The position numbers and the translations under genes are program-made. A stretch of 23,231 nt of DNA from Deltaproteobacteria bacterium (GTDB lineage: Bacteria > Desulfobacterota > Desulfobaccia > Desulfobaccales > Desulfobaccaceae): contig VGSX01000018.1 in NCBI GenBank assembly GCA_016874895.1, positions 1-23,231 of the forward strand, in the 5' to 3' direction. Under the pieces are notes generated by a model. That model saw nothing but the letters and a program-made list of their open reading frames with translations. It did not search any database and was not told the origin of the DNA. Shown here one piece after another: positions 14,301 to 22,162 of the stretch. Numbering within the stretch: the stretch's first letter is position 1; every line of letters starts with the position of its first letter.

Positions 14301-15236
14301 TCAGATTTGTCCCTGCTCCTCAAACCACGCCAGGGTTTGCCGCAGGCCGGCGGCCAGGTCCGTGGTCGGGGCAAAGCCCAGCAGGCGCCGGGCCCTGGCG
14401 ATGGACACAAAGTTGCGCCGCACTTCACCCGGTCGGGGCGGCGCATAGTTCACCTCGGGAAAGCGGTCTTCCCCCACCACCTGCCGCATCAACTCCACCA
14501 GGGCATTGATGCTGGTTTCCGTGCCGCTGCCCAACTGAATGGCCTGGCCGAAGGGCGCGTCCGCCATCACCGCCGCGGCGATGGCCCGGCACAGGTCGCC
14601 CACGTAAAGAAAATCCCGACTCTGGGCGCCGTCGCCGAAGACGGTGAGGGGCTGGCCGGCCTGCACCTGCCGGAAGAATTTGGCGATGACGCTCCCCTTA
14701 TGGTAGGAAAACGGCCCATAAATGTTGGAAAACCTCAGGCTCACGGTCCTGAGTCCGTAGCTCCCCCAGAAGGCCGAGCAGTAGCCCTCTCCCGCCAGTT
14801 TGCTGGCCCCGTAAGGCGACAGGGGATGGGGGGCCATCTCCTCGTGCACGGGGGGCTCCACCTCCCCCACGATGGCCCCGCCGGTGGAGGCGAAGAGAAA
14901 GCGCCGCACCCCGGCCGCCACCGAGGCCCGCAGCAGGTTGAACAGCCCCCTGACGTTGACGTCCAGGGAGAGCGCCGGGTCGGCCACGGATTGCACCACA
15001 TTGGTGTGCGCCGCCAGATGAATGACCACGTCCCGGTCGGCGACGGCCTGCGCCGCCAGACCCTCGTCCCGGATGTCCCCCACCACCAGTTCCACCGGCA
15101 GGCCCTCCAGGTCCCCGGCCCGCCCGGCGCTCAGGTTGTCCAGGATGCGGATCGAACTCCCCGGCCCCAGCAGGTGGCGCACCAGGTTGGCCCCGATGAA
15201 TCCCGCTCCGCCGGTAATCAGATACGAAATGTTCAA
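14301..15236 (-). CDS. NAD-dependent sugar epimerase/dehydratase (GalE-like)
   Basis: The product is a 311-aa extended SDR enzyme. The NAD-binding motif is GGAGFIG (9-15), the Ser-Thr pair is at 117-118 (FASTGGAI), and the catalytic Tyr142 and Lys146 are in PYGASK. The later segment SLRFSNIYGPFSYHKG and the RDFLYVGDL motif are typical of UDP-glucose/UDP-GlcNAc 4-epimerases. It would supply an epimerised nucleotide sugar for the EPS; the substrate is not determined. The start is a TTG at 15236 (TTG AAC ATT TCG), which begins right at the first beta strand. A GGGGCGGGG stretch lies just before it and the sugar transferase stop is 18 bp upstream. Confidence 0.88.
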   Translation of the reverse strand: MNISYLITGGAGFIGANLVRHLLGPGSSIRILDNLSAGRAGDLEGLPVELVVGDIRDEGLAAQAVADRDVVIHLAAHTNVVQSVADPALSLDVNVRGLFNLLRASVAAGVRRFLFASTGGAIVGEVEPPVHEEMAPHPLSPYGASKLAGEGYCSAFWGSYGLRTVSLRFSNIYGPFSYHKGSVIAKFFRQVQAGQPLTVFGDGAQSRDFLYVGDLCRAIAAAVMADAPFGQAIQLGSGTETSINALVELMRQVVGEDRFPEVNYAPPRPGEVRRNFVSIARARRLLGFAPTTDLAAGLRQTLAWFEEQGQI

Positions 15237-15254
15237 ACGCCCCGCCCCAGCCGG

Positions 15255-16613
15255 TCAGGTGCCCTTACCCCAGAGCATCACCCGACAGGTCTTGATGAGG
15301 ATAAAAACATCCAGAAAGAACGACTGGTTGATGATATAGAAGAGGTCGTATTGCACCTTCTCGGCCTGTCCGGCCACGGAGCCGGCGTAATCATGGTTGA
15401 CCTGGGCCCAGCCCGTCAGGCCCGGCTTGGTGAGGAAGCGCAGCCGATAATAGGAAATATCCGAAGCCAAAAGGTCGGCAAAGTGCTGGCGGATGGGCCG
15501 GGGGCCGATGATGCTCATCTCCCCTTTGAGGACGTTGAAAATCTGGGGGAGCTCGTCCAACCTGAGCTTGCGCAGCCATTTCCCCACCCGGGTGATGCGC
15601 GGGTCGCGCTCACTGGACCACGTGGGCCCGGAGAGGGCTTCGGCGTTATCCACCATGGTGCGCAGCTTGCACAGGCGAAAGGGCTTCTCGAAAAGGCCCA
15701 GGCGTTCCTGGATGAACAGCACCGGGCCTTTGCTCTCCACTTTGATGGCGATGGCGGCCAGGGCCAGGACCGGCAGGGCCGTCGGCAGCAGAAGGCAGGC
15801 GAAGAGGAAGTCGAAGACGCGTTTCACCTTGGCCCGCAGGCGGGGGAAAAGGATTTCCCGCCGGCTGTTGACCAGCATCCAGAAGTCGTCCACATGGCGG
15901 ATGGGGAATTTGCCGGTGAGTTGCTGGTAAAAGGTGTAGGCATTGGTAATCTGGCGTTGCGCCATCTGCAGGTTGATCAGGGAGCTGCTGACTCTGTCCA
16001 GAATCCGGGAGTGGACCGAATAGACCACCTGGTCCACCTTCTGGTCCCGGACCACGCCGGCCAGGTCCGGCAGGGTGGGATTGTGGCTGTACCGGTGCCA
16101 GTGGCCCAACACCTCATAGCTCCCGGCGCCGTGACGCTGAATTTCCTCTTTGATCTCGCCGATCAACTGGTCGTTGCCGATGAGCAGGAGGCGCCGGGGA
16201 GCCGGGCGAAACAGGCGGACATACAGGAAGCGCCACGCCAGCAAAAGGACAGCGCACAGCCCCACCGTGGCCAGCAGATTGACCTTTCCCGGCCGCAAGC
16301 TGATGATGAAATAGGAAAGGCTGCTGAACAGGACAAACACCACGATTGAGGACAGGACGGTGAACAGCAGCGCCTTTTCGGCATTCCCCACGGCCTCTTC
16401 ATCATATAACCCGAACAGGTAATTGCTCACCAGATACAGGGAGAGCAGGAGCAGCAGGATCACCCCCACCTTGGCATAGCCGCCCAGCAGGTCCGGGTAG
16501 TCGGAGATTTTGTCGGCCACTTGCCAGACGGTGATCAGGGCGATGATGACGGCGTCTCCCGCCATGAGCAGCAGTTTGCCCTTCAGACGCTGGTGCAGAC
16601 GGACAGGCGGCAT
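15255..16613 (-). CDS. Undecaprenyl-phosphate sugar phosphotransferase (exopolysaccharide biosynthesis initiating enzyme)
   Basis: This encodes 452 aa of the WbaP/WcaJ-like polyisoprenyl-phosphate hexose-1-phosphate transferase type, the enzyme that loads the first sugar onto undecaprenyl phosphate at the inner membrane. Four N-terminal membrane helices lie within about 15-135, followed by a Rossmann-like CoA-binding domain (RRLLLIGNDQLIGEIKEEI). The catalytic domain has KRVFDF (264-269) before the membrane re-entrant helix, KLRTM (316-320), LRLDELPQIFNVLKGEMS (350-367), IIGPRP (368-373) and KPGLTGWAQV (396-405). It is a full-length member. It lies 42 bp after the SQD1-like gene. The identity of the transferred sugar cannot be read from sequence. 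Confidence 0.93.
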   Translation of the reverse strand: MPPVRLHQRLKGKLLLMAGDAVIIALITVWQVADKISDYPDLLGGYAKVGVILLLLLSLYLVSNYLFGLYDEEAVGNAEKALLFTVLSSIVVFVLFSSLSYFIISLRPGKVNLLATVGLCAVLLLAWRFLYVRLFRPAPRRLLLIGNDQLIGEIKEEIQRHGAGSYEVLGHWHRYSHNPTLPDLAGVVRDQKVDQVVYSVHSRILDRVSSSLINLQMAQRQITNAYTFYQQLTGKFPIRHVDDFWMLVNSRREILFPRLRAKVKRVFDFLFACLLLPTALPVLALAAIAIKVESKGPVLFIQERLGLFEKPFRLCKLRTMVDNAEALSGPTWSSERDPRITRVGKWLRKLRLDELPQIFNVLKGEMSIIGPRPIRQHFADLLASDISYYRLRFLTKPGLTGWAQVNHDYAGSVAGQAEKVQYDLFYIINQSFFLDVFILIKTCRVMLWGKGT

Positions 16614-16655
16614 ATTTCTCTCAAAGCGGCAACCGGCGCCGGCGGTGCGGCATTC

Positions 16656-17804
16656 CTAACGCCAGGTCACCGTGGGCATAAGCAACGAGGTGTCGATCCG
16701 CTCCTGGTGGCGTCGGACCAGCTGGAGCATCTCCACCAGGCCGGCCCGGGTCAGGTAGTGGGGCGTCAGCCCCAGGTCCAACAGACCGGTGTGCGCGGGA
16801 TTGTAGTAGTGCGATTCCGCTTCCCGGCGGGGATTGGGGATCTTGACGATCTCCGCGGACAGTCCCAATTCCTGCCCCGCCTCCTGCACCCGCAGGGCCA
16901 GGTCCATGACGCTGAAGGTTTCCACGAACTGATTGAAGACCCGATACTGCCCCGCCTCCGCGGGGTGGAGAAGCGTCAGTTCCACGCAGGCCAGGGTGTC
17001 CCTGAGGTCCAGATAGCCCCGGGTCTGACCCCCTTCCCCGTAAACCGTCAGCGGCGCTCCTGCTGCGGCCTGGACCAGGAACCGGTTGAGCACGGTGCCG
17101 AAGATGGCGTCATAATTGAAAAATGAGGTCAACCCTTCGTCCGTCCGGGATTCCGGGGTGAGCATGCCGTACACCGGGCCCTGGTTCAGGTCGGTGACCC
17201 GGAGGTCCCACATGCGGCAATAGAAAAAGAGGAGGTCCCCGTCCTGGGCCTTGGTGAGGTGGTACAGGGAGCCGGGCTCCTTGGGGTAAAGGAAGCGATG
17301 GCGCCGGCCCTTATGCTCCACCTCCAGGTACCCCTCCTCAATATCGATGTTGGGGGTGCCGTAGACCCCCATGGTGCCCAGTTTGACGATGTGGCACTGC
17401 GGCTGAAATTCCCGGACCGCGTGGATGAGATTGCAGGTGGACACCAGGTTGTTGGTCAGGGTGAAGACCGCGGCCTGACGGTCCATCATGGAATAGGGGG
17501 CCGAAGGCTGTTCCGCGTAATGGACCACGCCTTCGGGGCTGAACTCCCGGAACACCCGGCTGACAAAATTGTAATCGCAGAGGTCGCCGATATCTACCCG
17601 GATCTTCCGCCCCCAGGTTTCCTCCCAGCGGCGACGGCGCTGGTGCAGATTGGGGACGGGAATCAGCGGCTCGCAGTTGAGGGCGTGGCAGGCCTGCCGC
17701 CGGAAATAGTTGTCCACCACGGCCACCTCATGGCCCCGGGCCGACAGGTGCATGGCGGTGGGCCATCCCAGGTAGCCGTCGCCCCCCAGGATCAACACCC
17801 TCAT
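16656..17804 (-). CDS. UDP-sulfoquinovose synthase family (SQD1/SqdB-like) SDR enzyme
   Basis: The product has 382 aa and resembles SQD1 over its full length. The NAD motif is GGDGYLGWPTAMHLS (8-22). Catalytic Thr144 is in LGTMGVYGTP, and Tyr181 and Lys185 are in YHLTK, nearly the same numbering as plant SQD1 (145, 182, 186). Further family segments are DLNQGPVYG, GTVLNRFLVQAA, LTVYGEGGQTRGYLDLRDT and ESHYYNP. SQD1 makes UDP-sulfoquinovose from UDP-glucose and sulfite, which implies a sulfonated sugar in this EPS. One difference is EQPSAPYSM where SQD1 proteins usually have EQRSAPYSM, so the exact substrate may differ. Its ATG overlaps the stop of the preceding dehydratase gene in an ATGA, indicating tight coupling. 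Confidence 0.82.
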   Translation of the reverse strand: MRVLILGGDGYLGWPTAMHLSARGHEVAVVDNYFRRQACHALNCEPLIPVPNLHQRRRRWEETWGRKIRVDIGDLCDYNFVSRVFREFSPEGVVHYAEQPSAPYSMMDRQAAVFTLTNNLVSTCNLIHAVREFQPQCHIVKLGTMGVYGTPNIDIEEGYLEVEHKGRRHRFLYPKEPGSLYHLTKAQDGDLLFFYCRMWDLRVTDLNQGPVYGMLTPESRTDEGLTSFFNYDAIFGTVLNRFLVQAAAGAPLTVYGEGGQTRGYLDLRDTLACVELTLLHPAEAGQYRVFNQFVETFSVMDLALRVQEAGQELGLSAEIVKIPNPRREAESHYYNPAHTGLLDLGLTPHYLTRAGLVEMLQLVRRHQERIDTSLLMPTVTWR

Positions 17805-18931
17805 AATACCGGTCTCTTGGGGGTGACCTGATAGAGCGCCGCCGGTTCCGCCGCCAGGCCGTACTGCCCTTCCTTAACCGCGGGAGGGGCGCCCATGGCT
17901 TCCAGCACACCGGAGCGGACCAGATACCTCTTAATGGCGGAGAGATGCAGGCAGGCCTCGTTGGAGGAATTGTAGGCCCGCTCCGCTTTGGGGAAGTCCT
18001 GATCGTTGTAATAATTGTAAGCGATCTTCTGGTAGAACGCCCGCAGCGCCGGCAACACCACGAACAGGCGCGGCAATTCCAGGGAATGTGCCACTTCCGA
18101 TTCGGTCATCAATTCCTCAAAAAGCTTCTCACCCGGCCGGGGGCCCACATAGGCGAGGGGGAGGTCCGCCGGATCGAACCCGTATCTGGGCGCCAGCAGC
18201 TCGATCATGGCCCGGGCCAGGTCCACGATGCGCACCACGGCCATTTTGGTGATGAAGACTTCGCCGCCGCAGGCCAGCGAGCAGGCCTCCAACACCAACC
18301 GCCCCGCCTCCGGCACGGTCATGATGAACCGGGTCATCTGGGCGTCGGTGATGGTGACCGGGCCGCCCTTGCGGATCTGCTCCAGGAAGATGGGCAGCAC
18401 CGACCCCCGGGACCCCAGCACGTTGCCGAAGCGCACGCTGGCGAACACCTGGTTCTGGTTGGTGTTGACGATGTTGGCCGCGGTGATGATGCGCTCGCCC
18501 AAGAGCTTGGAAGTGCCCATGACGTTGGTGGGGTTGACGGCCTTGTCCGAACTGGTGAAGAGCACGTAGGGGACGTGGTGCCGCAGGGCCGCAAACACCA
18601 CGTTATTAACGCCTAGGACGTTGGTCTGGACCGCGTCCAGGGGGTTGTATTCGGAGAGATAGACATGCTTGAACGCGGCGATGTGGAAGATGATGTCCGC
18701 GCCTTTGGCCACCAGGCGCAGCTTGTCGGCGTCCCGCACGTCTCCCAGGAAGGCCCTGACGCACCCCGCCGACCGGTAATTTTCCCCCATGAAGAACAAT
18801 TCGGTCTCATTGTTGTCCATCAGGCGCAATTCCGCCGGCCCCCAGGGCAAGAGTTGGGACACCACCTCTCTGCCCACCGTCCCCGCCGCGCCGGTGATGA
18901 GGATGACCTTGTTGCGGTAGAATGCATCCAT
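17801..18931 (-). CDS. CapD/FlaA1-like nucleotide-sugar 4,6-dehydratase
   Basis: This encodes 376 aa of the polysaccharide biosynthesis SDR group related to UDP-GlcNAc 4,6-dehydratases, without the N-terminal membrane domain of WbpM-type proteins, so it is probably soluble. The NAD-binding motif is GAAGTVG (14-20). The active region is TSSDKAVNPTNVMGTSKLLGE, in which the usual Tyr of YxxxK is Met138, with Lys142 retained; the same Met replacement is known in the CapD/WbpM branch. RFGNVLGSRGSVLPIFLEQI and GPRPGEKLFEELM complete the family pattern. The last 100 residues extend beyond the core. It is the first gene of the EPS operon; AGGAGAAGGG precedes the ATG by about 9 bases. It likely starts a deoxy- or amino-sugar pathway. 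Confidence 0.88.
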   Translation of the reverse strand: MDAFYRNKVILITGAAGTVGREVVSQLLPWGPAELRLMDNNETELFFMGENYRSAGCVRAFLGDVRDADKLRLVAKGADIIFHIAAFKHVYLSEYNPLDAVQTNVLGVNNVVFAALRHHVPYVLFTSSDKAVNPTNVMGTSKLLGERIITAANIVNTNQNQVFASVRFGNVLGSRGSVLPIFLEQIRKGGPVTITDAQMTRFIMTVPEAGRLVLEACSLACGGEVFITKMAVVRIVDLARAMIELLAPRYGFDPADLPLAYVGPRPGEKLFEELMTESEVAHSLELPRLFVVLPALRAFYQKIAYNYYNDQDFPKAERAYNSSNEACLHLSAIKRYLVRSGVLEAMGAPPAVKEGQYGLAAEPAALYQVTPKRPVL

Positions 18932-19331
18932 GCAAGCAACCCTTCTCCTTCAGTAGGTGAAAACCTATGTCACGGTTGCAAATATGATACGGTGCGGGCA
19001 CAATGGCTGTATCCCACGGTCAGAGGTTCCCTGAAGTGCCTTTGCTTCAAATGGACTGATCATAAGTGAATACGCACCTTAGGTCAAGGGAAAAAATGTC
19101 AAGGGAGCCTCTTGGTGCGCCAGGCTAAGCTCTGGCGGTTTTAGATAGTTCTCATCCAGAAAGTCATCATTTTATGGTGGCGTATGAGCCTGGGGCGACA
19201 ATTTGCTGCCGAGGCCGGTTTAATCCAAGGTTATGAGAACGAATTTGCCGGTTAGCGGGGCATTGTTGCCCGATTATCCCCTCTTTTGGGCGGACCTCTC
19301 CCTTGGTCAGGACGCCCGGGGTGGGGCCACC
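18932..19331. other. EPS operon leader/promoter region and IS flank
   Basis: No gene is supported. This stretch must hold the promoter of the EPS operon (minus strand) and the 3' flank of the transposase gene. I could not pick a convincing sigma-70 or sigma-54 promoter by eye. The direct repeat GTCAAGGGA occurs at 19083-19091 and 19098-19106, and a hairpin lies at 19118-19137. The left end of the IS element is not defined. Confidence 0.45.
19118..19137. terminator. Hairpin between EPS operon and transposase gene
   Basis: CGCCAG pairs with CTGGCG, and the inner bases GCT-A-AGC can pair further. On the plus strand it is followed by GTTTTAG, a short T-run, so it may be a weak plus-strand terminator or an end structure of the IS. 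Confidence 0.35.
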
Positions 19332-20693
19332 TCAGTGAGCCGGGAGCAACATCCCCAGAACCAGGACATTGTAGGACACCACCGCGCTCCAGACATATTG
19401 CCGGAAGCCCGGCCAGCCCTGCCAGTTACAGCGATCCAGACCAAAGGCCCGTTTCAGCCGGGAAATATTGGCCTCGATGCCGGCCCGAAAGTTGCGCAGC
19501 TTTTTGTAAACCCACAGGCTCCGGACCATGTCCAGCACCCCCAGGCCCCGCTTCTTGGCGAACATCACGTCCTTGACGCCACGGGTCTTGGCCCGCCGCA
19601 GATTATCCCGGGAGGCGAAGCCGCCGTCCGCCGCAGTCTTCAGAGGCGGACGACCGTAGATCGCCTCCTGCCGGCTGAGCAAATCCGGGAACATCACCGC
19701 ATCGGCGGGGTTGCCCCGGGCGATGACGCAGTCCAGGATCATCCCGGAGCGGCCGCCGCTCAGAAAGACCTTGTGGCCGTACCGGGTGTCCCGGCGGCCC
19801 TTGACAATCACATCGGTGTGGCACTCAAAGAAGGAAACCACCTTCTCGCCGGCCGGCACCTTCTCGCCGCGGATCACCCGGCGCTCGGTCTGCGACAGCA
19901 CCCGCAGCAGCAGCGATACCGCTCTTTCCAGTTGTGCCAGGACCTTATGGGCGGCGATGGTCTCATTCAGGTCCGCCCCCACAAACCCCTGGAGCTCGGC
20001 CACGGCCTGCCGGGCATAGCCCAGCACCCGGTGAGCCAGGGACAGCAGCTCCCGATACGCCTTGAGCCGCACCTGCTCCTTACGGGCGCCCTGAATCTGC
20101 AAGCCCCGTTTCTTGGCGGCCCTTTGATGATCGGCAAAAGTGTACCACGGCGTGGGCTTAAGCTCCTTGCCGGCCTGGAGCAGCCGGGTGATCACCCGGA
20201 TACCGTCCAGCAGCAGGGTGGAATCGGTGGGATGATGGATGTGGGTCTCCACCACCGTGGCATCCAGGCGCACAGCCCGCCCCTTCTCCACCTTTTGTTG
20301 GGCCGCATGTTCCAGGAGCCTCCGGTTCACCGCTTCCCAGGTCTCGGCGTTGGTGGCTGTGATGTTTTCCTGCAACGTGGAGCCGCAGGGATATTGACCC
20401 ATCTTCAGCCGGGCAAAAGACCGGAAGGCCAGGGAGTCTTCCAGATGAAAGGCCAGCTCCTCGTAGGTCAACTCCCGGTATTGCTTCAAAATGGCGCAGC
20501 GCAGCACCTGCTCGGCGGTCATGCCGTGGCGCCCGGTATCCGTCCGCTGACAGGTCACCAGGTCCCGCAAAACCAGGTCCAGGATAGCCGGATTGAGGTC
20601 CAGGACCCGGGAAATGGCCTCCAGTTCCCGGGCCAACTTGTTCCTCGCCATAAGATACAGGAGGTTCCGTTGCGGGTCCCGTTTTTGGCGCAT
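19332..20693 (-). CDS. ISNCY-type (ISDol1-like) transposase, apparently intact
   Basis: The product has 453 aa and is a complete-looking DDE transposase. The N-terminal part (CQRTDTGRHGMTAEQVLRCA) is the helix-turn-helix-type region typical of this group. Candidate catalytic residues are Asp144 in VRLDATVVETH, the Asp in KTAADGGFASRD, and the Glu in FRAGIEANISRLKR near the C terminus. The start ATG 20693 has GAGG 7 bases upstream. Terminal inverted repeats could not be paired by eye. The element separates the GC-rich EPS region from the AT-rich mobile region and is not homologous to the IS4-type fragment at the left edge. The assignment to ISNCY is from recall of the sequence style. Confidence 0.87.
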   Translation of the reverse strand: MRQKRDPQRNLLYLMARNKLARELEAISRVLDLNPAILDLVLRDLVTCQRTDTGRHGMTAEQVLRCAILKQYRELTYEELAFHLEDSLAFRSFARLKMGQYPCGSTLQENITATNAETWEAVNRRLLEHAAQQKVEKGRAVRLDATVVETHIHHPTDSTLLLDGIRVITRLLQAGKELKPTPWYTFADHQRAAKKRGLQIQGARKEQVRLKAYRELLSLAHRVLGYARQAVAELQGFVGADLNETIAAHKVLAQLERAVSLLLRVLSQTERRVIRGEKVPAGEKVVSFFECHTDVIVKGRRDTRYGHKVFLSGGRSGMILDCVIARGNPADAVMFPDLLSRQEAIYGRPPLKTAADGGFASRDNLRRAKTRGVKDVMFAKKRGLGVLDMVRSLWVYKKLRNFRAGIEANISRLKRAFGLDRCNWQGWPGFRQYVWSAVVSYNVLVLGMLLPAH

Positions 20694-20703
20694 AGATCAA
20701 CCT

Positions 20704-20762
20704 CGGAAAGTTATCTTTCTAAACCAATTCAACCGGTTAGTTGAAAGAGGTTACCACTTTCC
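20704..20762. repeat. Nested inverted repeat upstream of transposase gene
   Basis: CGGAAAGT at the left and ACTTTCCG at the right form an 8-bp inverted repeat, and inside it TTCAAC and GTTGAA flank CGGTTA. It could be an IS end structure or a transposase-binding site. No matching sequence was found at the other side of the transposase gene. Confidence 0.4.
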
Positions 20763-20793
20763 GAAGGAAAACGCGAGGAAAAAATGGCTCTTT

Positions 20794-20910
20794 ATGAAAT
20801 TAATTCAGTTAATTACGTTTCCAGATGAGAACAAATTAGACGAACTGGCGGCCCGGATTGCCGAACTTCGGCCCCCACCAAGGCCTCAGGAATCCGCTTC
20901 TGCCAATTAA
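20794..20910 (+). CDS. Possible 38-aa hypothetical protein
   Basis: The frame reads MKLIQLITFPDENKLDEL, then AARIAELRPPPRPQESASAN. It is amphipathic at the start and Pro-rich at the end, and I recognise no family. Its ribosome binding site is poor: GAGGA fits better with an overlapping ATG at 20784 that gives a 14-aa frame. Its stop overlaps the stop of the convergent gene at TTAA 20907-20910. The ordered composition argues mildly for a real peptide. Confidence 0.25.
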   Translation: MKLIQLITFPDENKLDELAARIAELRPPPRPQESASAN

Positions 20911-21287
20911 ACGGTGGCGGCGGCGGTTTTGGTATGACCCCCACCAGCTTTTCTTCTTTCCATCATAGCCCGCACATGTCTGATCGTGGTGTCCAGAGAG
21001 GCGTATTCCAGGACGGTGACCTGGGAGACTCGAAACTGGTGGCCGGTTTCTGCATCTATCAGCCAGATTCCCGTCAATTCCAAAAGATCTCCATAGGGGA
21101 GCGGAAGATTGAATCCGGAGATTTTCACCAGGTCATCCGTATGCTCTTCTCTCAAGGTTGCAATGACCACGTTAAGTTTGGGGTCGTGAAAGCAGATTTC
21201 TTCTATGATTCCTCTGATGGCGGTGGTTTTTCTCATGGGTTTTGGTTCCTTTTTAAATAATTCTTCTACAGATTTGATCTTGAACAT
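20907..21287 (-). CDS. Stand-alone RecD2 N-terminal-type OB-domain protein
   Basis: The reading frame gives 126 aa from ATG 21287, or 109 aa from ATG 21236. The segment IRGIIEEICFHDPKLNVVIATL, then LPYGDLLELTGIWLIDAETGHQFRVSQVTVLE, follows the N-terminal OB-fold domain of RecD2/YrrC helicases, where the pattern is a beta-strand start, a G-E-LTG-W core and a G-QF-V end. No helicase domain follows, so the domain is free-standing, and the C terminus is a short basic tail. The later ATG 21236 has AAGGA upstream, whereas the earlier one sits at the foot of a hairpin with no ribosome binding site, so 21236 may be the true start. In RecD2 this domain helps contact DNA or partner proteins; its role alone is unknown. 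It is the last gene of a small AT-rich gene set. Confidence 0.6.
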   Translation of the reverse strand: MFKIKSVEELFKKEPKPMRKTTAIRGIIEEICFHDPKLNVVIATLREEHTDDLVKISGFNLPLPYGDLLELTGIWLIDAETGHQFRVSQVTVLEYASLDTTIRHVRAMMERRKAGGGHTKTAAATV

Positions 21288-21292
21288 AGAGA

Positions 21293-21349
21293 GAGCTATG
21301 TTTCAGCTTATTCTTCAAGCTGCCAGAAGATGGCCGCAAAACATAGCTC
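21293..21349. promoter_or_regulatory. Hairpin between RHH gene and OB-domain gene
   Basis: GAGCTATGTTT (21293-21303) and AAACATAGCTC (21339-21349) form a perfect 11-bp inverted repeat, and an inner hairpin CAGCTT/AAGCTG lies at 21304-21322. It sits between the RHH stop and the OB-domain gene, so it could be an attenuator, an RNA processing site or an operator. Confidence 0.5.
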
Positions 21350-21357
21350 TTCCCGTC

Positions 21358-21516
21358 CTACCTTTCTTCTAATCTCTTCACTAAATACTGGTCGATGATC
21401 TCTCTTAATAATTCCGAGAGGCTGATTTCCTTCTGATCTGATACCTTTTTCAGTAATTTTAACATCTCTGGTGACACAAAAAATGTCACTCCATGCACGT
21501 ACTTCTTGACTTTCAT
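21358..21516 (-). CDS. Ribbon-helix-helix (CopG/Arc-type) DNA-binding protein
   Basis: The product has 52 aa: MKVKKYVHGVTFFVSPEM, then LKLLKKVSDQKEISLSELLR and EIIDQYLVKRLEER. A beta strand (YVHGVTFFVS), helix A (PEMLKLLKKVSDQKE) and helix B after the turn SLSELLREIIDQYL give the standard RHH layout. The protein would bind DNA as a dimer and repress its own or neighbouring promoters. The ribosome binding site GGAGGAGAGG directly before the ATG is excellent, and it overlaps the region just past the upstream gene's stop (12 bp gap). It is Lys/Glu-rich and AT-rich in codon use, unlike the EPS genes. A target could be one of the inverted repeats in this compartment. Confidence 0.82.
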   Translation of the reverse strand: MKVKKYVHGVTFFVSPEMLKLLKKVSDQKEISLSELLREIIDQYLVKRLEER

Positions 21517-21528
21517 ACCTCTCCTCCT

Positions 21529-21822
21529 TTAATCAAATGAGATATCAGGTTGTTTGCCAAGGTATTCATCAAGAGCTTTCATTAAGGTACTCAAGAACTT
21601 AATCTCTTCCCTTTTGTCATAAAAAAATAATATCTTCGTCCAGGGAGCATTCGATTCAGGATTGGTGGGAGGCTTTGCAGGGATCTCAATCCACTTGGAT
21701 TTGTCATTTTTGTGCAACGAAAAACCTCGAATGACCATGCCTGAATCGGGAAAATAAACATTAAAAAAGCCTTGCAACGTGTTATTCCTATACCGGTGAA
21801 AGCTGTCAATTTGAACTTCCAT
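21529..21822 (-). CDS. SpoVG-like small protein of mobile-element type
   Basis: The 97-aa frame starts MEVQIDSFHRYRNNTLQGFF and continues with NVYFPDSGMVIRGFSLHKND, KWIEIPAKPP and the C-terminal FLSTLMKALDEYLG. The order of a short beta-rich core, a V-I-R-G-F step, a W-I-x-I-P-A-K segment and a C-terminal helix resembles SpoVG-family or phage single-domain proteins, which bind nucleic acids. The match is by pattern only. ATG 21822 is preferred over 21861 because AGGAG lies 10 bases upstream. It precedes the RHH gene by 12 bp and probably shares its transcript. Confidence 0.55.
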   Translation of the reverse strand: MEVQIDSFHRYRNNTLQGFFNVYFPDSGMVIRGFSLHKNDKSKWIEIPAKPPTNPESNAPWTKILFFYDKREEIKFLSTLMKALDEYLGKQPDISFD

Positions 21823-21861
21823 TTCTCTTTTCTCCTTGTTATGAGATTTTAATAAGGGCAT

Positions 21862-22162
21862 AATTACCTATTTATTTGTTCTGAGAAACTTAAAAGATAA
21901 TTGCAGTTTAATTCTGAAAAGAAAGCATCAAGATATGTGATGCAAGGTAATCTCTGTGTCGGAATTCTGATTGCTGGATTTTATTGAATTCTCATAGGGT
22001 GATGTCTGAGAATCATGGAATGGTCTCATGAAAAAAACTCAAGGCTGGAGAGGATGGAAAACTCTCTGAATCACTGAAGGAACTGAAGCTAAATCCATAA
22101 ACCATCATATAAGGAAAATTCAAAGGGAATTTATGGTTTTCTGCTTCAGTTAATTCAGTGAT
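21862..22162. other. AT-rich intergenic region with palindromes, likely promoter
   Basis: No gene is visible. The stretch holds a candidate operator GCATCA-AGATATG-TGATGC (21925-21943), an inverted repeat ATTCTCA/TGAGAAT (21988-22013) and most of the large inverted repeat listed separately. A minus-strand promoter for the SpoVG-like gene should lie here; several TTGCAT/TTGATG boxes exist but no clear pair was found. Confidence 0.5.
21925..21943. promoter_or_regulatory. Candidate operator palindrome
   Basis: GCATCA and TGATGC are inverted around 7 bases. The site lies about 100 bp upstream of the SpoVG-like start codon, where a repressor such as the nearby RHH protein could act. The assignment is by position only. 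Confidence 0.35.

Noticed and set aside
14250..16349. Long plus-strand frame of 699 codons
   Set aside because: It is antisense to the epimerase and sugar transferase genes, which both have full conserved motifs on the minus strand.
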